Shown in pieces: positions 12,701-24,440 of a stretch of 64,000 nucleotides of DNA. Numbering within the stretch: position 1 is the first letter of the stretch; each line of letters begins with the position of its first letter. The stretch lies in the NCBI RefSeq assembly GCF_963676685.1, contig NC_092357.1, forward strand, positions 62,933,797-62,997,796, read 5' to 3'. A program made the translations under genes and the position numbers. The notes below the pieces were generated by a model that did not search any database, was not told the DNA's origin, and was given only the letters and a program-made list of their open reading frames with translations. The stretch is from Mytilus edulis. Lineage: Eukaryota > Mollusca > Bivalvia > Mytilida > Mytilidae.

Positions 12701-15354
12701 ATAAGAGGAGAACAAAGGAACAACAGAAACACAACACAAACAGGGAACACACATAGAAACAAATGTTAATGTAACAACGGTCATTTTCCTGACTTGGTAC
12801 AGGGTATTTTATGACAAAAATGGTGGATGAACCTGGTTTTGTGGCATGCCAAACCTCCTTCTTGAATGGCAGTGTTAATTATAACATTTAAATGACAACA
12901 ATACACGACAGGGTTACAATATATAAACAGGTAAATGGGACAACATATAGGAAAGAGAAACAAATGAATAAAAGCCTTCAAAAGGTAACAGGTTAAAAAA
13001 TATTTGTTAACGCCAGACGCGCGCTACGTTCACACAAAAATATGTTCAGATGTAAAAAAAGTTTGAAAGCCGTAACAACTACAAAGTTGAAGATCGCCGA
13101 GGACCAAAAGTTTCAAAAAGTTGTGAGGCCAGGGTTATCCGTCTGGGACAAAAACATCATTATTATCAAGAATAATACATTGTTTTGCTAACAGTTAATT
13201 ATATAAAATGACTATACGATAGATATACATGATTAATTTGAAGTGGTGACTAGCTAAGGTAACACCAACGAATAGGTAGAAAAAAAAACATTCACTTAGG
13301 CTAAACAATTGAAATTATCAATCTGGCAATTGATGGTAACAGCTTTTAGACGAATTATGTATGCATAAGTAAAAGAAATAAATTTGGCAAAAATATCTCA
13401 TCATTATAATCAAAATAAAACCATATCTTTTTATTCTTCACATTGATCTAATAGTGTTTCTTTACTAATGCTTTAGCAATTATGGCAGAAAATGATGATT
13501 TCAAACATTGTTTTTATAGGTAGATTTAATAGTTAGAGACATAGAACATGACACAAAAACAAATGTTGCAAACCTGTTGTTATTTGCATGCTTTACAAAA
13601 AACCAGGACAATATTTGATCTTTATAATAGCTACATTTCTAAAAAGTAATGTATAACTAACCATGTATCTTTGAGGCTATTACGTTTTTCAAAATTTAAT
13701 TTGCTTCAAAGCATCTTGCGTATTCAAAGTTTCATATTTTAAATCAAAATGTGCTGCTTATTGTGTTTATAGTCAATAGTCATATTCCTGTGTATTTATG
13801 TATGGCTGAGGTCCTATTCATTTTCAAAATTTACCGCTATTTAATCTAGCAGTTGTTTGCTTTCAATAACGGTTATCGATCTACTTATCAGTCCGGATCC
13901 ATAACGTGTTTATACTTAATAATGTATTATCTGCATATACCCACATTGACGTACTTTCTTGTATCGACCTACCTCTTACACCCATATATAAACTATGATA
14001 TACTCAACAAGTAACATTCGATTTATTCACTTGCATCGATGGACGTACATGCTTACACTTGCATCTACAAAGTTTGTCAAACTATACACCTTGTTAAAAC
14101 TAACCTCTGATCGAATTATTAAGCTATGTGGATTTCATTTTAAACTAAATGCACCTAACTTTTGTCAACATTATTGTTTGGTCTAACATTTTAACTCAAT
14201 TGTAGGCTTTTAAACCTGGTTCCCTCTACCATTTCTAATAGAGAAAAGTAAAAAAAAGAACATGCGCACACACTAAAAGGAAATTCATTTTTGTTTTCAA
14301 CTGTTACAACATTTTGCCTTTTTTGAAATATTAAGGCTTTTCTACCTCATGCATAGATTACCTTAGTTGTATTTGGCAAAACTTTTACGAATTTTGGTCC
14401 TCGATGCTCTTCAACTTTATACTTTATTTGGCCTTTTTGACTTTTTTGGACTCGAGTGTCACTGATGAGTCTTTTGTAGACGAAACGAGCGTCTGGCGTA
14501 TATACAAAATTTAGTCCTAGTATCTATGATGAGTTTATCTATATATATATTGTGAATTCATTCATTTTCGTGGATACCAATTTTCGTGGTTTAAAGAAAA
14601 TTTGCCTATTCGTGAATATTCATCATTATCATTATTATTGTTATTATTATTATACAGTATTCATAACAGCGCATTATATAATATTAAAATTGCCCTAAGC
14701 GCGTTACAACATATATCTATTCACATATATAAGTATTACCAAAAAATATATATACGCCCATGTTAAAAACTTCTAAATCAAACAGATTTTAGAAATATAG
14801 CATTGATAAACAATAAAATGTATAAATAATGGGCATGATAAAATTAATAAAAATATCAATGCAGCGAGAAACTCCCACATCCGGAGGCGTCCTTCGGCTA
14901 GTTATTAAGGAGATATTGAATCTGTACCAATAAAAAAATGTTAAACTTCAAAAATATTTGCTAATAAAAATTCGAAATTAACTAATAAAAGTTAGTTTAA
15001 AATTCAAAGTCTGCATGCTTTCCTTCAGAAGAGGATTATTCGTTGAACATCACAATTATTGGTTCTCCTGTACCCACGAAATCCACGAAATTTGATATCC
15101 AACGAATATAAATGAATCCACAGTACTAGACGTTTTCTCAAACACTTACCATTAACTGTATTCTGTATGACTTCCTTGTTAAAAATCTCTCTCAGTCGTT
15201 GATTCAAATTCGACATATTAAATTCAGCATACAGAGGAGCTGTAGCTTTATTATTCAGTAAAGGAATCTGTACGTTTGTTTTTCCGTCAGCGGCACAAAT
15301 TGCGAAAGACATCGAGCAGTAGAAAAGCCAAACAACACTGTGCATAGCAGACAT
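9705..15354 (-). CDS. Secreted C-type lectin A (four exons, 208 aa)
   Basis: Exons on the minus strand: 15354-15150, 12322-12240, 10875-10782 and 9949-9705 (TGA). All introns are GT-AG and the phases 1-0-1 close exactly (627 nt with stop). The protein starts with a signal peptide (hydrophobic to about residue 21), then a short helical neck with an NMS glycosylation site at 46-48. From residue 71 follows a long-form C-type lectin domain with six cysteines (71, 82, 99, 179, 195, 206) and the hallmark GDWRW (145-149) and YICEI end. The usual EPN/QPD sugar motif is replaced by RGPD (167-170) and WND by FYD (190-192), so calcium-dependent sugar binding is uncertain. It is probably secreted and used in recognition or immunity (inference). 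Lectin B at 44566-50220 is its mirror copy. ATG 15354 was chosen because it opens the signal peptide and matches B. Confidence 0.9.
11170..11640. repeat. Rep-E copy in lectin A intron 2
   Basis: Recognisable by AAACTAAAACTGAGGGAAAC, GAGGAGAACTACAACAC, CCATTTTCCTGGCTTAGTAC, GCCATGCCAAACCTCC and a Rep-C-like end. The same series occurs at 12605-13170, 31850-32365 and, mirrored, at 46560-47110 and 48110-48560. Fragments lie at 20455-20570 and 51525-51660. Short open frames within it are not genes. Confidence 0.65.
12040..12190. repeat. Rep-D fragment in lectin A intron 2
   Basis: Contains GGGGCCTTTTATAGCTGA, TATGCGGTATGGAC, GAAGGCCGTACGGTGA and GTTGTCTCATTGAC. Mirrored at 47540-47690. Family members elsewhere: 23170, 30850, 32370, 33470, 34770, 40375, 42040, 43520, 47540, 56745, 59140, 60893 and 62275. 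Confidence 0.65.
12605..13170. repeat. Rep-E copy in lectin A intron 1
   Basis: Same motif series as the copy at 11170 (ACAAACTTAAACTGAGGGAA, CATTTTCCTGACTTGGTAC, GGCATGCCAAACCTCC), ending in a Rep-C-type segment with CCAGACGCGCGCTACG. The mirrored counterpart is at 46560-47110, so the insertion predates the duplication. Confidence 0.65.
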
Positions 15355-15415
15355 ATTTGAAATCTGTGTACAACTGAACAGTGGAAAACTGTACGACTAT
15401 GGACACAAGCCTATA

Positions 15416-15425
15416 CCTTTATAGT
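15416..15425 (-). promoter_or_regulatory. Putative TATA box of lectin A
   Basis: On the minus strand CACTATAAAGG lies about 62-71 bp before the ATG. The same place in lectin B has a TATA-like ATATATAGG. The flank from here to the ATG is conserved between the copies. Confidence 0.5.
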
Positions 15426-15785
15426 GATCATTTGAAGTGCGAACATCCGAATATTGTAATTATGTTGTAATTTAACAGTACATGGTGGGCGTTGGTTCAA
15501 CAAATGCATCATTGATTGTCTCATTGACTAGGCGTTATAGAGTTGCACCCTATTCATCACTTGTGTTATAGATATAATTAAAAATTGTACTTCCTTGCTA
15601 ATAAGTTAACTCCCAAGACAGTCGAGTGTCATCAAATATCAACCAATTGTAAGTGTTTCTGTGATTGGTTCTAACTTTAATTATAAGTGTTTGTTCAATT
15701 GCCATCAAGATTGAAGTACATTTGTAGTGACATGACAAAATATAATGATAAACAGAAACGATTTACGTAATTTTATGTCAAAACA

Positions 15786-16115
15786 TCAGACCTAAAAATA
15801 AATAACCATGAAATTAAAATACATGATATAAACAAATTATATCTGTTTTTCAGTGTATATATATAGTCTCAAAACATGTTAAAGAAGCAACAGCAAAATC
15901 TAATGTATATGAAAAGTTAAATAAAATTATGTGTTTAATTACATGCATGCATGCTTATGTTTGTTTGTGTTATGTTTTATTTATGTTCATTTATCCTGCA
16001 ATTGGGTGTCCTACTATACAGATACAGCCCTACAGATATCGCTATGCTGTATCTGTATACTATACAGATATCGCTTTGAAGCTCCGCCCACTGCTAGACT
16101 GAGTATTGTTTGAAC
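15786..16115. other. No gene seen; short hairpin
   Basis: AT-rich. GATACAGCCC...GCTGTATC near 16020-16060 can fold, and CTATACAGATA recurs nearby. No coding signal. Confidence 0.5.
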
Positions 16116-16455
16116 CTGTGTGACCTCAGAATGTGTATTCAAGTTGCATTCCAATGACGATGACAATTGTCGATTTCAAAACTTGAATGTGTATGATTGT
16201 GTTACAAAATCAACCATGTCAATTTCAGCATGCATGTTTAGTGAATGTCAAGTCTGAAGCGTAGGACAACTCGTACACTTCTGTTTCTGTGTGACCTCAG
16301 AATGTGTATTCCAGTTGCATTCCAATGACGATGACAATTGTCGATTTCAAAACTTGAATGTGTATGATTGTTACAAAATCAACCATGTCAATTTCAGCAT
16401 GCATGTTTAGTGAATGTCAAGTCTGAAGCGTAGGACAACTCGTACACTTCTGTTT
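16116..16455. repeat. Tandem duplication, two 170-bp units
   Basis: Unit 1 at 16116-16286, unit 2 at 16287-16455, both opening CTGTGTGACCTCAGAATGTG and ending GTACACTTCTGTTT. They are nearly identical; unit 2 lacks two bases in a GTGTTAC/GTTAC position. Recent duplication. Confidence 0.9.
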
Positions 16456-16719
16456 CAAATTTGAAATTGTTTTCAAATTGTTATTTGTTTTTACTGTTGA
16501 AACTAGTTGTTATGTTGAAATAGACAATTATTCACCTTGAGCCATGTATTATTGTTGACCATTGGAGATTCTTTTTTTGTGAACCCGTCTTCAGCGTAAT
16601 GTTTGATTTTGATATTACTACGCGGGCCTCAAGGGATTGCAAATCGAAAATAAATGCTAATATGTTAGTTTTTGTGTCTTTCAAAACACAAACAATATAC
16701 AGAATTAATTGCAGGATAA

Positions 16720-16870
16720 AGACAATAACTGTTTAGTGTCTTTAAATATCAGCTGTATTTGTACTCGGTTCGAAACAGGTGTAGTAGCTCGCTAAAAGCT
16801 CGCATACACCTTGTTTCCTAGCCTCGTACAAATACAGCTGATATTTAAAGACACTAAACAGTTATTGTCT
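16720..16870. repeat. 151-bp foldback palindrome
   Basis: Perfect 45-bp inverted arms (16720-16764 and 16826-16870, outer ends AGACAATAACTG / CAGTTATTGTCT) flank a 61-bp centre. The centre itself contains a further imperfect inverted pair (GAAACAGGTGTA / TACACCTTGTTTC). It has the shape of a short foldback or MITE-type element. No clear target duplication. Confidence 0.85.
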
Positions 16871-17027
16871 ATGTACATGTACCACTGTCAAGTTTGTGTA
16901 TATATTTTGTTTATTACATGCACTTATCTCACACATGATATTGTATCATAGTTTTTATAGTAATCATAAAATCATACAACTAATGAAATATGTTGTAAAT
17001 ATGAGGTGAAACAAATATATCTTCTTT

Positions 17028-18370
17028 TTGCATCTACGTAAAAAAAACATTCAAACTCAAAATTTAACAATGGGTGAAAATCTACATATAATACATTGTA
17101 TAACTAAACTGTCAAGTTTATGCAAAAAAGGGAAAATAAAAAGATTACAATTATGGACAAAAAATCAAAAATGTAACATTCTTTTCATGCAAGAGTCACA
17201 TTTTATAGAAAAAAAATATGAAAAATCAATAAATAATGAGTTTGATGGTAAAATGTTTCATAGTTATGGTAACACACAATCAAAAGGGGTATCGATCGAT
17301 GTGGAAAAATAATTTAAAATGTAAGACAATAAATGAGATAAAAGATACAGAAGGCAGAATAATTTTGATGAACATAGAAATAAATAACAACATTTTTACT
17401 TTAATAAATGTATATGCTCCAAATCAACACAAAAACAGAAACAAATTTTCAAAAAGGTTCAAAATATAATTGAAAACAATCGCTTAGGTATTCTTATACT
17501 TGGAGGTGACATGAACGAAACCCTATCAATTAATGATAAAAAACTAATAATATTTCACGAAACAACAAACCAGTTAATAGATTAAAAAAATAATAAAGAA
17601 CAATAATTTAACAGTTATATGGAGAGAACTTCTTTAAATACAAGTAAATTCACATGGAGAAGGAAAAATGATACAAAAATAGCCAGTAGAATTGACTTCT
17701 TTTTAATAAGTCCTGATACAAGACCGCATGTTATGAAAGCAGATTTTCGACCTGCAATGATTTCATATACTGATCGCCGAGCCATTTGAATACAAGTTAG
17801 ACAAAATTCGGAAGAAAGAGGCAGGGGATTCTTTAAAATAAATAATAGTATACTTAAAGAGCAAAATTATATTGATCTCATAAATAAATTAATCGAACAG
17901 TATAAATAAACAAACATTCACCAAAAATTTGAAAACACTCTGGGATATGTTTAAATTAGAGGTAAGAACCGCAACTCTAACTTACTGCAAACAAAGGTCA
18001 TCTGAAAATAAAAATGATATGAAAAAATTTAGAAATAAAGTTAAGAAAATTAAATGAAAAAAACAAATGCAAGCCCAACTTTGGAAAAAGAAATTAAAAC
18101 CATTGAAAACAAACTTGAAAACCTGTACTTAAATAAAGTTAAAGGTGCACACATAAGATCCAGAGTACAGTGGTTAGAAGAAGGATAAAAAACACTAAAT
18201 ATTAAAGGCGGTATGCTAAACAACGACTGGATTTCAGAAACCTATAATGTATCTCGTGGGATATGACAAGGGTGTCCATGCAGTTCTCTTATTTCCACAA
18301 TAGCAGTAGAAATTCTCGTTAGAAGAAGGATAAAAAACACTAAATTATTTCTAGGCCTTGAAAAATCAAG
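17028..18370 (+). mobile_element. Decayed LINE (endonuclease and partial reverse transcriptase)
   Basis: Broken frames give, in order: ILFMQESHF, GRIILMNIEI and TLINVYAPN, then LILGGDMNETLS and RIDFFLISPD (an APE-type endonuclease of a non-LTR retrotransposon), then RSRVQWLEEG and, after a jump, WISETYNVSRGI-stop-QGCP and IAVEIL from the reverse transcriptase. Multiple stops and frameshifts, and the deletion of most of the polymerase, make it a pseudogene. A 28-bp segment is present twice (18173-18200 and 18318-18345), flanking the displaced polymerase piece. Confidence 0.8.
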
Positions 18371-18656
18371 AAGATTTACCTATATTTGTACCTTTTGTAG
18401 CATATAGTTGTTTTATTGAATTAATTGGCTTATTTACAAAGTATGTTAAGTGTAGTGTTCATCACCCTAGAAAAAATTGTATGATTTTATTTCATTAGTT
18501 TCTATAGAATACTATTTCTTTAGATGACAGGCATGTTAGTTTTTTGATTGGCACCCTCTACTTAAAATATTATATGATCAGCGTTGAAAATTTATTAAAG
18601 ATTAAGTTATCTTTTTTAGACAGTTTCAAAGGGAGAAGCTATTATTTGAATGTTAT

Positions 18657-18815
18657 AAAATTGAGAATGGAAATGGAGAATGTGTCAAAGAGACAACAAC
18701 CCGACCATAGAACAGACAACAGCAGAAGGTCACCAACAGGTCTTCAATGTAGCGAGAAATTCCCGCATCAAGAGGCGTCCTTCAGCTGGCCCCTAAAATA
18801 AATATATATATAGTT
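18657..18815 (-). mobile_element. RT-A 3' end, 5'-truncated copy
   Basis: Opens AAAATTGAGAATGGAAATGG and ends near GGCCCCTAAAATAAATATAT, close to a Rep-C copy at 18845-19012 in the opposite sense. Confidence 0.75.
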
Positions 18816-18844
18816 ATATTGTTATTCGTTGAATTGTGTTTCCC

Positions 18845-19012
18845 AGTATTTGGCACAACTTTTTGGAATTTTGGATCCTCAATGCTCTTCAACTTTGTAC
18901 TTGTTTGGCTTTATAAATGTTTTGATATGAGCATCACTGATGATTCTTATGTAGACGAAACGTGCGTCTGGCGAACAAAATTATAATCCTGGTACCTTTG
19001 ATAACTTTTATC
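18845..19012. repeat. Rep-C copy
   Basis: Contains GCACAACTTTTTGGAATTTT, GAGCATCACTGATGATTCTT, GTAGACGAAACGTGCGTCTG and ends TGGTACCTTTGATAAC. Confidence 0.7.
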
Positions 19013-19234
19013 CATCGTTGATTTCAAAATATAGGAACCAATCACTCAAAGTTAGAAAAGGTGCACGTGTGTTTCATCTGGTTTTAGTGCCTGAGATTGT
19101 GTGTTATAAGTTATTTGTATTTTAGTAACATATGGTTCTATCATGTGTCAACATACATGGCATACGAGTCATTTTGTTGGGCAAAACTCAGTAACTTAAT
19201 AGTTATCAATAATAAAGCAGTACACTTTCCGGAT

Positions 19235-19470
19235 TTGTTATAACATGAGCAACACGACTGGTGCCACATGTGGGACAGGATCTTCTTACCCTTCCAGAAT
19301 ACCTGAGATCACCCCAAGTTGTTGGTAGGGTTTGTGTTGCTTAATCTTTAGTTTTCTATGTTGCGTCCTGTGTATTATTGCTTGTCTGTTTGTCATTTTT
19401 AGCCATGGCGTTGTCAATTTATTTTCAATTTATGATTTTGACTGTCCCTCTGGTATCTTTCGTCCCTCTT
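19235..19470 (+). mobile_element. RT-B retroelement 3' end
   Basis: Opens near AACATGAGCAACACGACTGG and carries CTGAGATCACCCCAAGTTG, TTTTTAGCCATGGCGTTGTC and TGTCCCTCTGGTATCTTTCG. At 23776-24440 the same sequence directly follows reverse transcriptase coding sequence, so this is a 5'-truncated copy. Confidence 0.7.
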
Positions 19471-20966
19471 TAACAGTCTTTTTACATGATACTGATATAA
19501 ACATGATCCGACATGTTAGACACAAATAGCCTGATAATAATCTTGTAGGTATTCAAGTAAATTATCTTATTATAAAGGTGTGAACAGTGATTAACATAAC
19601 ATTAAAGTTATGCATCAGTGATCATCACTGCCTCCATTTTTCCTGCCTGTAATTGTAACCACACAAATTTTCAAAAAATGTAACATTGACTTTCAATTAA
19701 CATTTCTTTTTCAGAAAGTGAAAAAAAAAAACATATTTAATTGATGATGCGTGCTACTCTGTTTCAAAGTAACCAGCTTTTTTAAAAGATCGACTGTTAT
19801 AAATTGATTGTATAAAAATAACGGAACTTAAATATACGCATTTGTTTTCCATTTTTTAGATGTTCAATGAAGTATTGTTAAGATAAATACCAACAACTGA
19901 ACAGTGTGAACATATCTCAATTTACCGCAAGCGAACTATCTGAATAGACCGCAGTGGGTTAAGTCTGAAATTTAACTGATAGACTGAAAATATGTTAATA
20001 TATCAGATGATGTGTAGATCTAATTGACCGTTAAAGACGATAATTAAATTACTTGTGTTTGTTTCATACACGCTCATTAGATTTTCCTTTAAACAAAACC
20101 CTCAAACACAGAATATCAGTTCGGGTTATTCATTCATATTTTCAAACTTGTTATAATATTTATTTTATATTTCACGAATTTAATCCTAAGGTACTTGCAC
20201 ATCATGGAACTTATATCTATACCTTACGACCTAGGTAACGCAGTCTTATTTTTTTGTAGCTGTTTCATGAGGTTTTTCATGAGCAAACAATAAACGTCAT
20301 CTGATCATAGTTACTTGAATGACGAATTATGTTTTATTATGTTTTATTATGTATCGTATTCATCGTTGCTTTTTTTATACATTTTTAGGATATAATTAAT
20401 CAATTTGAAAGTAATGTTGACCCTTTTATTGAAAGTTTATTGACGTATAGATAAAGGTAACAGTAGTATACAGCTGATTGAAAGTCATTAATCGGTTGAG
20501 AGAAAACAAATCCAGGTTTCAAACTAAAACTGAGGATAACACATCAACAATAATAGGAAAACAATGAAACAACCGGAACACTTAAGTGCAACTAAAAACC
20601 AAACGACAATCCTTAGTATTAAGAATAATTCCTACTTTTGCAAACAGTATATTATAAAAAAAAATTACCATACAATTAATATACATGTCTGCATAGCAGT
20701 GAAGACTAACCACGATATGAAAATCGACCACGTAAACAACCTAGGTCAGCAATATAAATAATAATAGCTACCGTAAGAATTTTTTGACGATTTTGATTTT
20801 TTTATGCTATATTGGGAATCACAATCCACGTAAATTGAACGGAAAATCGAACTTAATATGTAATTCCTTATATACATTCAGAAAAAAAATGTATGTATAT
20901 GTACGTTGTACACTCTGTTGTAGGATTGCTCAATGTCAAATTTATATAATTTACTTTTGGATATAA
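19471..20966. other. No gene; one Rep-E fragment
   Basis: Only a Rep-E fragment at about 20455-20570 (GTAACAGTAGTATACAGCTG, AAACTAAAACTGAGG) is recognised. The rest is AT-rich with short, unsupported frames. Confidence 0.5.
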
Positions 20967-21165
20967 CGCGTCTACTGATTGGCCGACATTATTTTGTTAT
21001 CAGCCCATAGACATAAATATGTCATGTGACCGTGACGTCATCGACGTTTTTTCATGGTTTTCTACGGTTTTAAATGGAATTTGGAATTAAATCATATGAC
21101 ATGACTGTAATATTTTTTCTGTCTATTCGAAATAACATTACAAAAATGTGGTGCACACTTTAATC
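20967..21165. repeat. Rep-F copy 1 (contains a TGACGTCA site)
   Basis: ACGCGTCTACTGATTGGCC, CCATAGACATAAATATGTCA, GTGACCGTGACGTCATCGAC and AATGTGGTGCACACTTT recur in the same order and orientation at 26349-26550. The perfect CRE-type palindrome TGACGTCA is present here but not in copy 2 (TGACGTCG). Confidence 0.7.
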
Positions 21166-22309
21166 AAGAGAGTTTCAAAATACTTTTTTTTTTAATTTTC
21201 AATAGTAAATATACAAGATAAAAAAGGTTATGCTGAAAAATCGAAAGTTGAAAATTGTTCTACTGTAGTCAGCCAGATTACCGTTACAATTACCGATGAG
21301 GCAAATATTATCGTTAACATGCTCATTGTTAAAGTCGTTTTAATCTGTTTCACGAAATTAAAGCTGATAAGATGAAAACTATGTTAAATGTTTGAATTTA
21401 CAGAACAGTTTATGATATATTAGTAAGACAAATGCATTGCAAATGTTTTAATGGAAGCATATTGTTTTCAAATTATAATAAATAATAACATTTTAAGACA
21501 ATGTAATTCCCTTATTTGGTGTACCTTCTCGTAAGTTTACAATATATCCAATCACAGGAGGATTGGACCTATCTTTAAAATTTGATTTTAGATTGTTTTT
21601 CTCTAAAGGAGGAGACCGATTCCATTGAGCGGCAAAGTCGGCAATATTTGTGAAATGATGTATAAATGTTTTTTTTATACTGCCTGAATTTGTCTTTGAA
21701 ACAATTTCTTTTTTCTACAAAAAGCGACATTTTTTTTAAAATAATATACAAATTTAAAGATTGTTTTCGATCCGTGTCTTTTACGCTTTCGTAAATCCTA
21801 AGTCGACGAACTGTTCGCGAAATCCAAATGAAAGGAAGAAGAACAGACAGAAAATAAGACATTAGTTAGGCCTATAAGGATCCTGTATTGTTTTGTAAGT
21901 GTAATATTTTGTTAAAGTAAACGACATATACCCTTTTAATTGAGGCACATTACTGTACAAAAAATAAAATAAATGAACGTTGAACGTGTCAAACTGATCA
22001 TCACCATGTTTATGTGTAAACACAGATACACGACGTCCTGACAGGACCATTCTCGATTAAAATATGTCAAAAGTCTGATCAGAATCCTGTGAATCGTGGA
22101 TGGATATTCAAACTTTAATACAAATTTGTAAAACAATTATTTAATCTCGACAACAATCAAATGTTGTTCAGGAAACGTCGATATTCAACTGTTCCAAGCG
22201 AATTTGTACCGGTTACCCCGTTCTGAATCCGATATAAAACCGATTTGTATTTTTCGCATGCTAAACTACAACTGAATTCGTCCCGAGAGCGTCCCGATTC
22301 TACCGAATG
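21166..22309. other. No recognised gene; unassigned 95-codon frame
   Basis: A 95-codon frame on the minus strand (21862-21575) contains CRLCRSMESVSSFREKQ but no domain I recognise, and splice sites around it are not convincing. From about 22150 the sequence has short CCGATT/CGATTC motifs leading into the element at 22310. Confidence 0.35.
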
Positions 22310-22990
22310 TAATTCGACAGAGATCAGACAGTGACCAGACAGTTAATCGACTCTGACGGAAGATATCCGTTAGAAAACTGTCGGCATATTCGGGATGGTC
22401 AGGTACTGGCGGAACGTAGCCCATCAAGGCCCACTGTACCGTATTTCAAACGGCATTACTGAACTCTGTCGTATTATGTTCTTTTATTGTTGAGACTCTA
22501 ACGTGGTTATCATTGCCGAATTTCGTATTAATACCGGGACTGTTCCCGAACAGTTTAGACGAAGACAGTTCCCTTCGACAAAAAATGGATGCAATCCGGA
22601 TTCAATCGGCAGAAAAAACAGCAATAACAAATTTCTCCAGATCATTCCCGTTCAACAGGACAACGTCCATAAAACACTGAACATTGTACCGATTTTGATC
22701 CAATATAACAGAAAATATGACGTCATACATAGTCACGATTGTAATCCGACTAGACAAAATCGGCTAAGTCTTCACTAATGTACGGGACGCTCTGAACTGT
22801 CGGGGTGCTTGGTTGACCCCTCCACCCCATTTCCGATCCGTATGAATCTGTTGAAAACGTATACGACTGTGTTCAGACAATGATAGGATATTCCAGATTA
22901 TTGAGGATAATAATCTGACTTTTTCGCTTTTCGTGTCTTATCGCTGTTTGATCTCAGACAGGAGCCAGAATCGGCACTGTGTGAACGTCG
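22310..22990. repeat. Unnamed ~0.7 kb element G, copy 1
   Basis: It shares with 24680-25340, in the same orientation and order: AGAGATCAGACAGTGACCAG, GGTCAGGTACTG, GAGACTCTAACGTGG, TGTTCCCGAACAGTTT, CGATTTTGATCC, CGTATACGACTGTGTTCAGA and CAATGATAGGA. Short frames cross both copies but with different indels and no conserved protein, so it looks non-coding. Confidence 0.7.
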
Positions 22991-23169
22991 CGTTATAGTA
23001 CATGGTTTAAAAATGACATTTTGAAAACTATGTAAAACTTTCATATTGAATGAATGGTTTAATTGGCAATCATAATAATCTTCTTTTTTTATATTAAGAA
23101 TTATTCTTTAGTTATGGAAAGAACGTGAAAGAAAATCTATGTGTTACATATTTGTTTTTCGTTCATTTT

Positions 23170-23380
23170 TTTTTATATAAATAGACCGTTAGTTTTCTCG
23201 TTTGAATTGATTTATATTGTCATATGGGGGCCTTTTATAGCTGACTATGCGGTATGGGCTTTGTGCATTATTGAAGGCCGTACGGTTACCTATAGTTGTT
23301 AATTTCTGTGTTATTTTGGTCTACTGTGGACAGTTGTCTCATTGGCATTAATAACACATCTTCTTTTTTATAAAAACTAA
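23170..23380 (+). repeat. Rep-D copy
   Basis: Contains GGGGGCCTTTTATAGCTGAC, TATGCGGTATGGGCTTTG, GAAGGCCGTACGGTTACC and GTTGTCTCATTGGCATTA. Confidence 0.7.
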
Positions 23381-23624
23381 TAATGATTGAAGTTATTCTC
23401 GATATATCTCTCACCCGGAGTAAAAGTGATAACAAGAACTGTTTCACTCGTCTCACATGATGATGACACTTATCCTATCGACACTGATTCAGATAATATA
23501 TGTTTTGTTTGTATTTTAACTGCAATAAGACAGGATTGTCTTTCTTGTTTTTGGGAGTTGTGAATTTTGAATTTCGAATTTTGAATTCTATATTCTGAAT
23601 TCTGAATTCTGAATGATCGTTCTC

Positions 23625-23775
23625 GGCTTTCGTAAAGAACAGACAAATACTAATACACAAGGCACAACATAGAACAGTGAAGACACCAAAATAAATAGGG
23701 TTGATCTCAGGTGCATAAGAAGGGTAAGCAGATCCAGCTCTACATGTGGTATACATCGTGTTGCTAATGATATAT
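23625..23775 (-). mobile_element. RT-B 3' end, inverted fragment abutting the next copy
   Basis: Minus-strand match to the RT-B 3' end (plus strand: GACACAACAT-type, GGTTGATCTCAGGTGCATAA, AAGCAGATCCAGCTCTACA). It stops at about 23775, where a plus-strand RT-B copy begins. Just left of it is a GAATTC-type short tandem run (23555-23615). Confidence 0.7.
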
Positions 23776-24440
23776 CTTGACTTACATCTAGAAATTGACA
23801 ATGAGGGTCGGTTAAAAACAAAACTTTACGACAAAAAAGATGATTTCAGCTTTCCAATTGTGAACTTTCCATTTCTAAGTAGCAACATTTCAGCAGCACC
23901 TGCATACGGTATATATATCTCCCAATTGATACGATATTCCCGTGCTTGCATTTCCTATCATTATTGTCTTGATAGAGGGTTGCTGATCACAAGGACGCTA
24001 TTAAACCAAGAGTTCCAAATGGTGAATTTGAAAACATCCCTTCGTAAATTTTACGGACGCCATCATGAGTTGGTTAACCATTATGGAATAACCGTTTCAT
24101 AAATGATATCGGATATGTTCCTTACGTCGTATCTACAATTCCCTTCCCTTTTATGAATGTGACCTACCGAATTAGACTATTTACCGGATTTTGTATCACA
24201 TAAGCAACACGACGGGTGCCATATGTGCAGCAGGATCTGCTTACCCTTCCGGAGTACCTGAGATCACCCCTAGTTTTTGGTGGGGTTCGTGTTGTTTATT
24301 TTTTGGATTCTATGTTGTGTCATGTGTACTATTGTTTGTCGGTTTGTCTTTTTCATTTTTAGCCATGACGTTTTCAGTTTATTTTCGATTTATGAGTTTT
24401 ACTGTCCCTTTGGTATCTTTCGTACAAATGACACACCATA
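23776..24440 (+). mobile_element. RT-B retroelement, reverse transcriptase tail plus 3' end
   Basis: The frame from about 23764 to 24102 reads YLDLHLEIDNEGRLKTKLYD, KKDDFSFPIVNFPF, YGIYISQLIRYSRAC, LDRGLLITRTLLNQEFQM and LRKFYGRHHELV, ending in a stop. This is the C-terminal end of a reverse transcriptase family common in marine invertebrates, related in layout to RT-A. It is followed by the RT-B 3' sequence (GCAACACGACGGGTGCC ... TTTTTAGCCATGACG). The N-terminal polymerase is missing. At 24437-24492 part of the 3' sequence recurs inverted. Confidence 0.75.

Larger units (their letters stand above)
9290..15785. repeat. Left arm of a ~6.5 kb inverted duplication
   Basis: Read backwards, this arm matches 44130-50560 through 5' flank, all exons, all introns and about 400 bp past the stop codon. 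Arm-specific changes: the RT-A insertion at 9298-9470, an extra ~250 bp near 14300-14545 that includes a Rep-C copy, and loss of ~100 bp from the RT-A fragment near 14850. Intron 2 is 1364 bp here and 1363 bp in the other arm, so its repeats were present before the duplication. Confidence 0.9.

Noticed and set aside
12781..12981. 66-codon frame conserved at 46727-46927
   Set aside because: Conservation comes from the inverted duplication of a Rep-E repeat inside lectin intron 1, not from coding constraint.
13995..14186. 63-codon frame also found at 45494-45694
   Set aside because: Intron sequence shared by the duplication arms. No domain, and the orientation is opposite to the lectin transcript.
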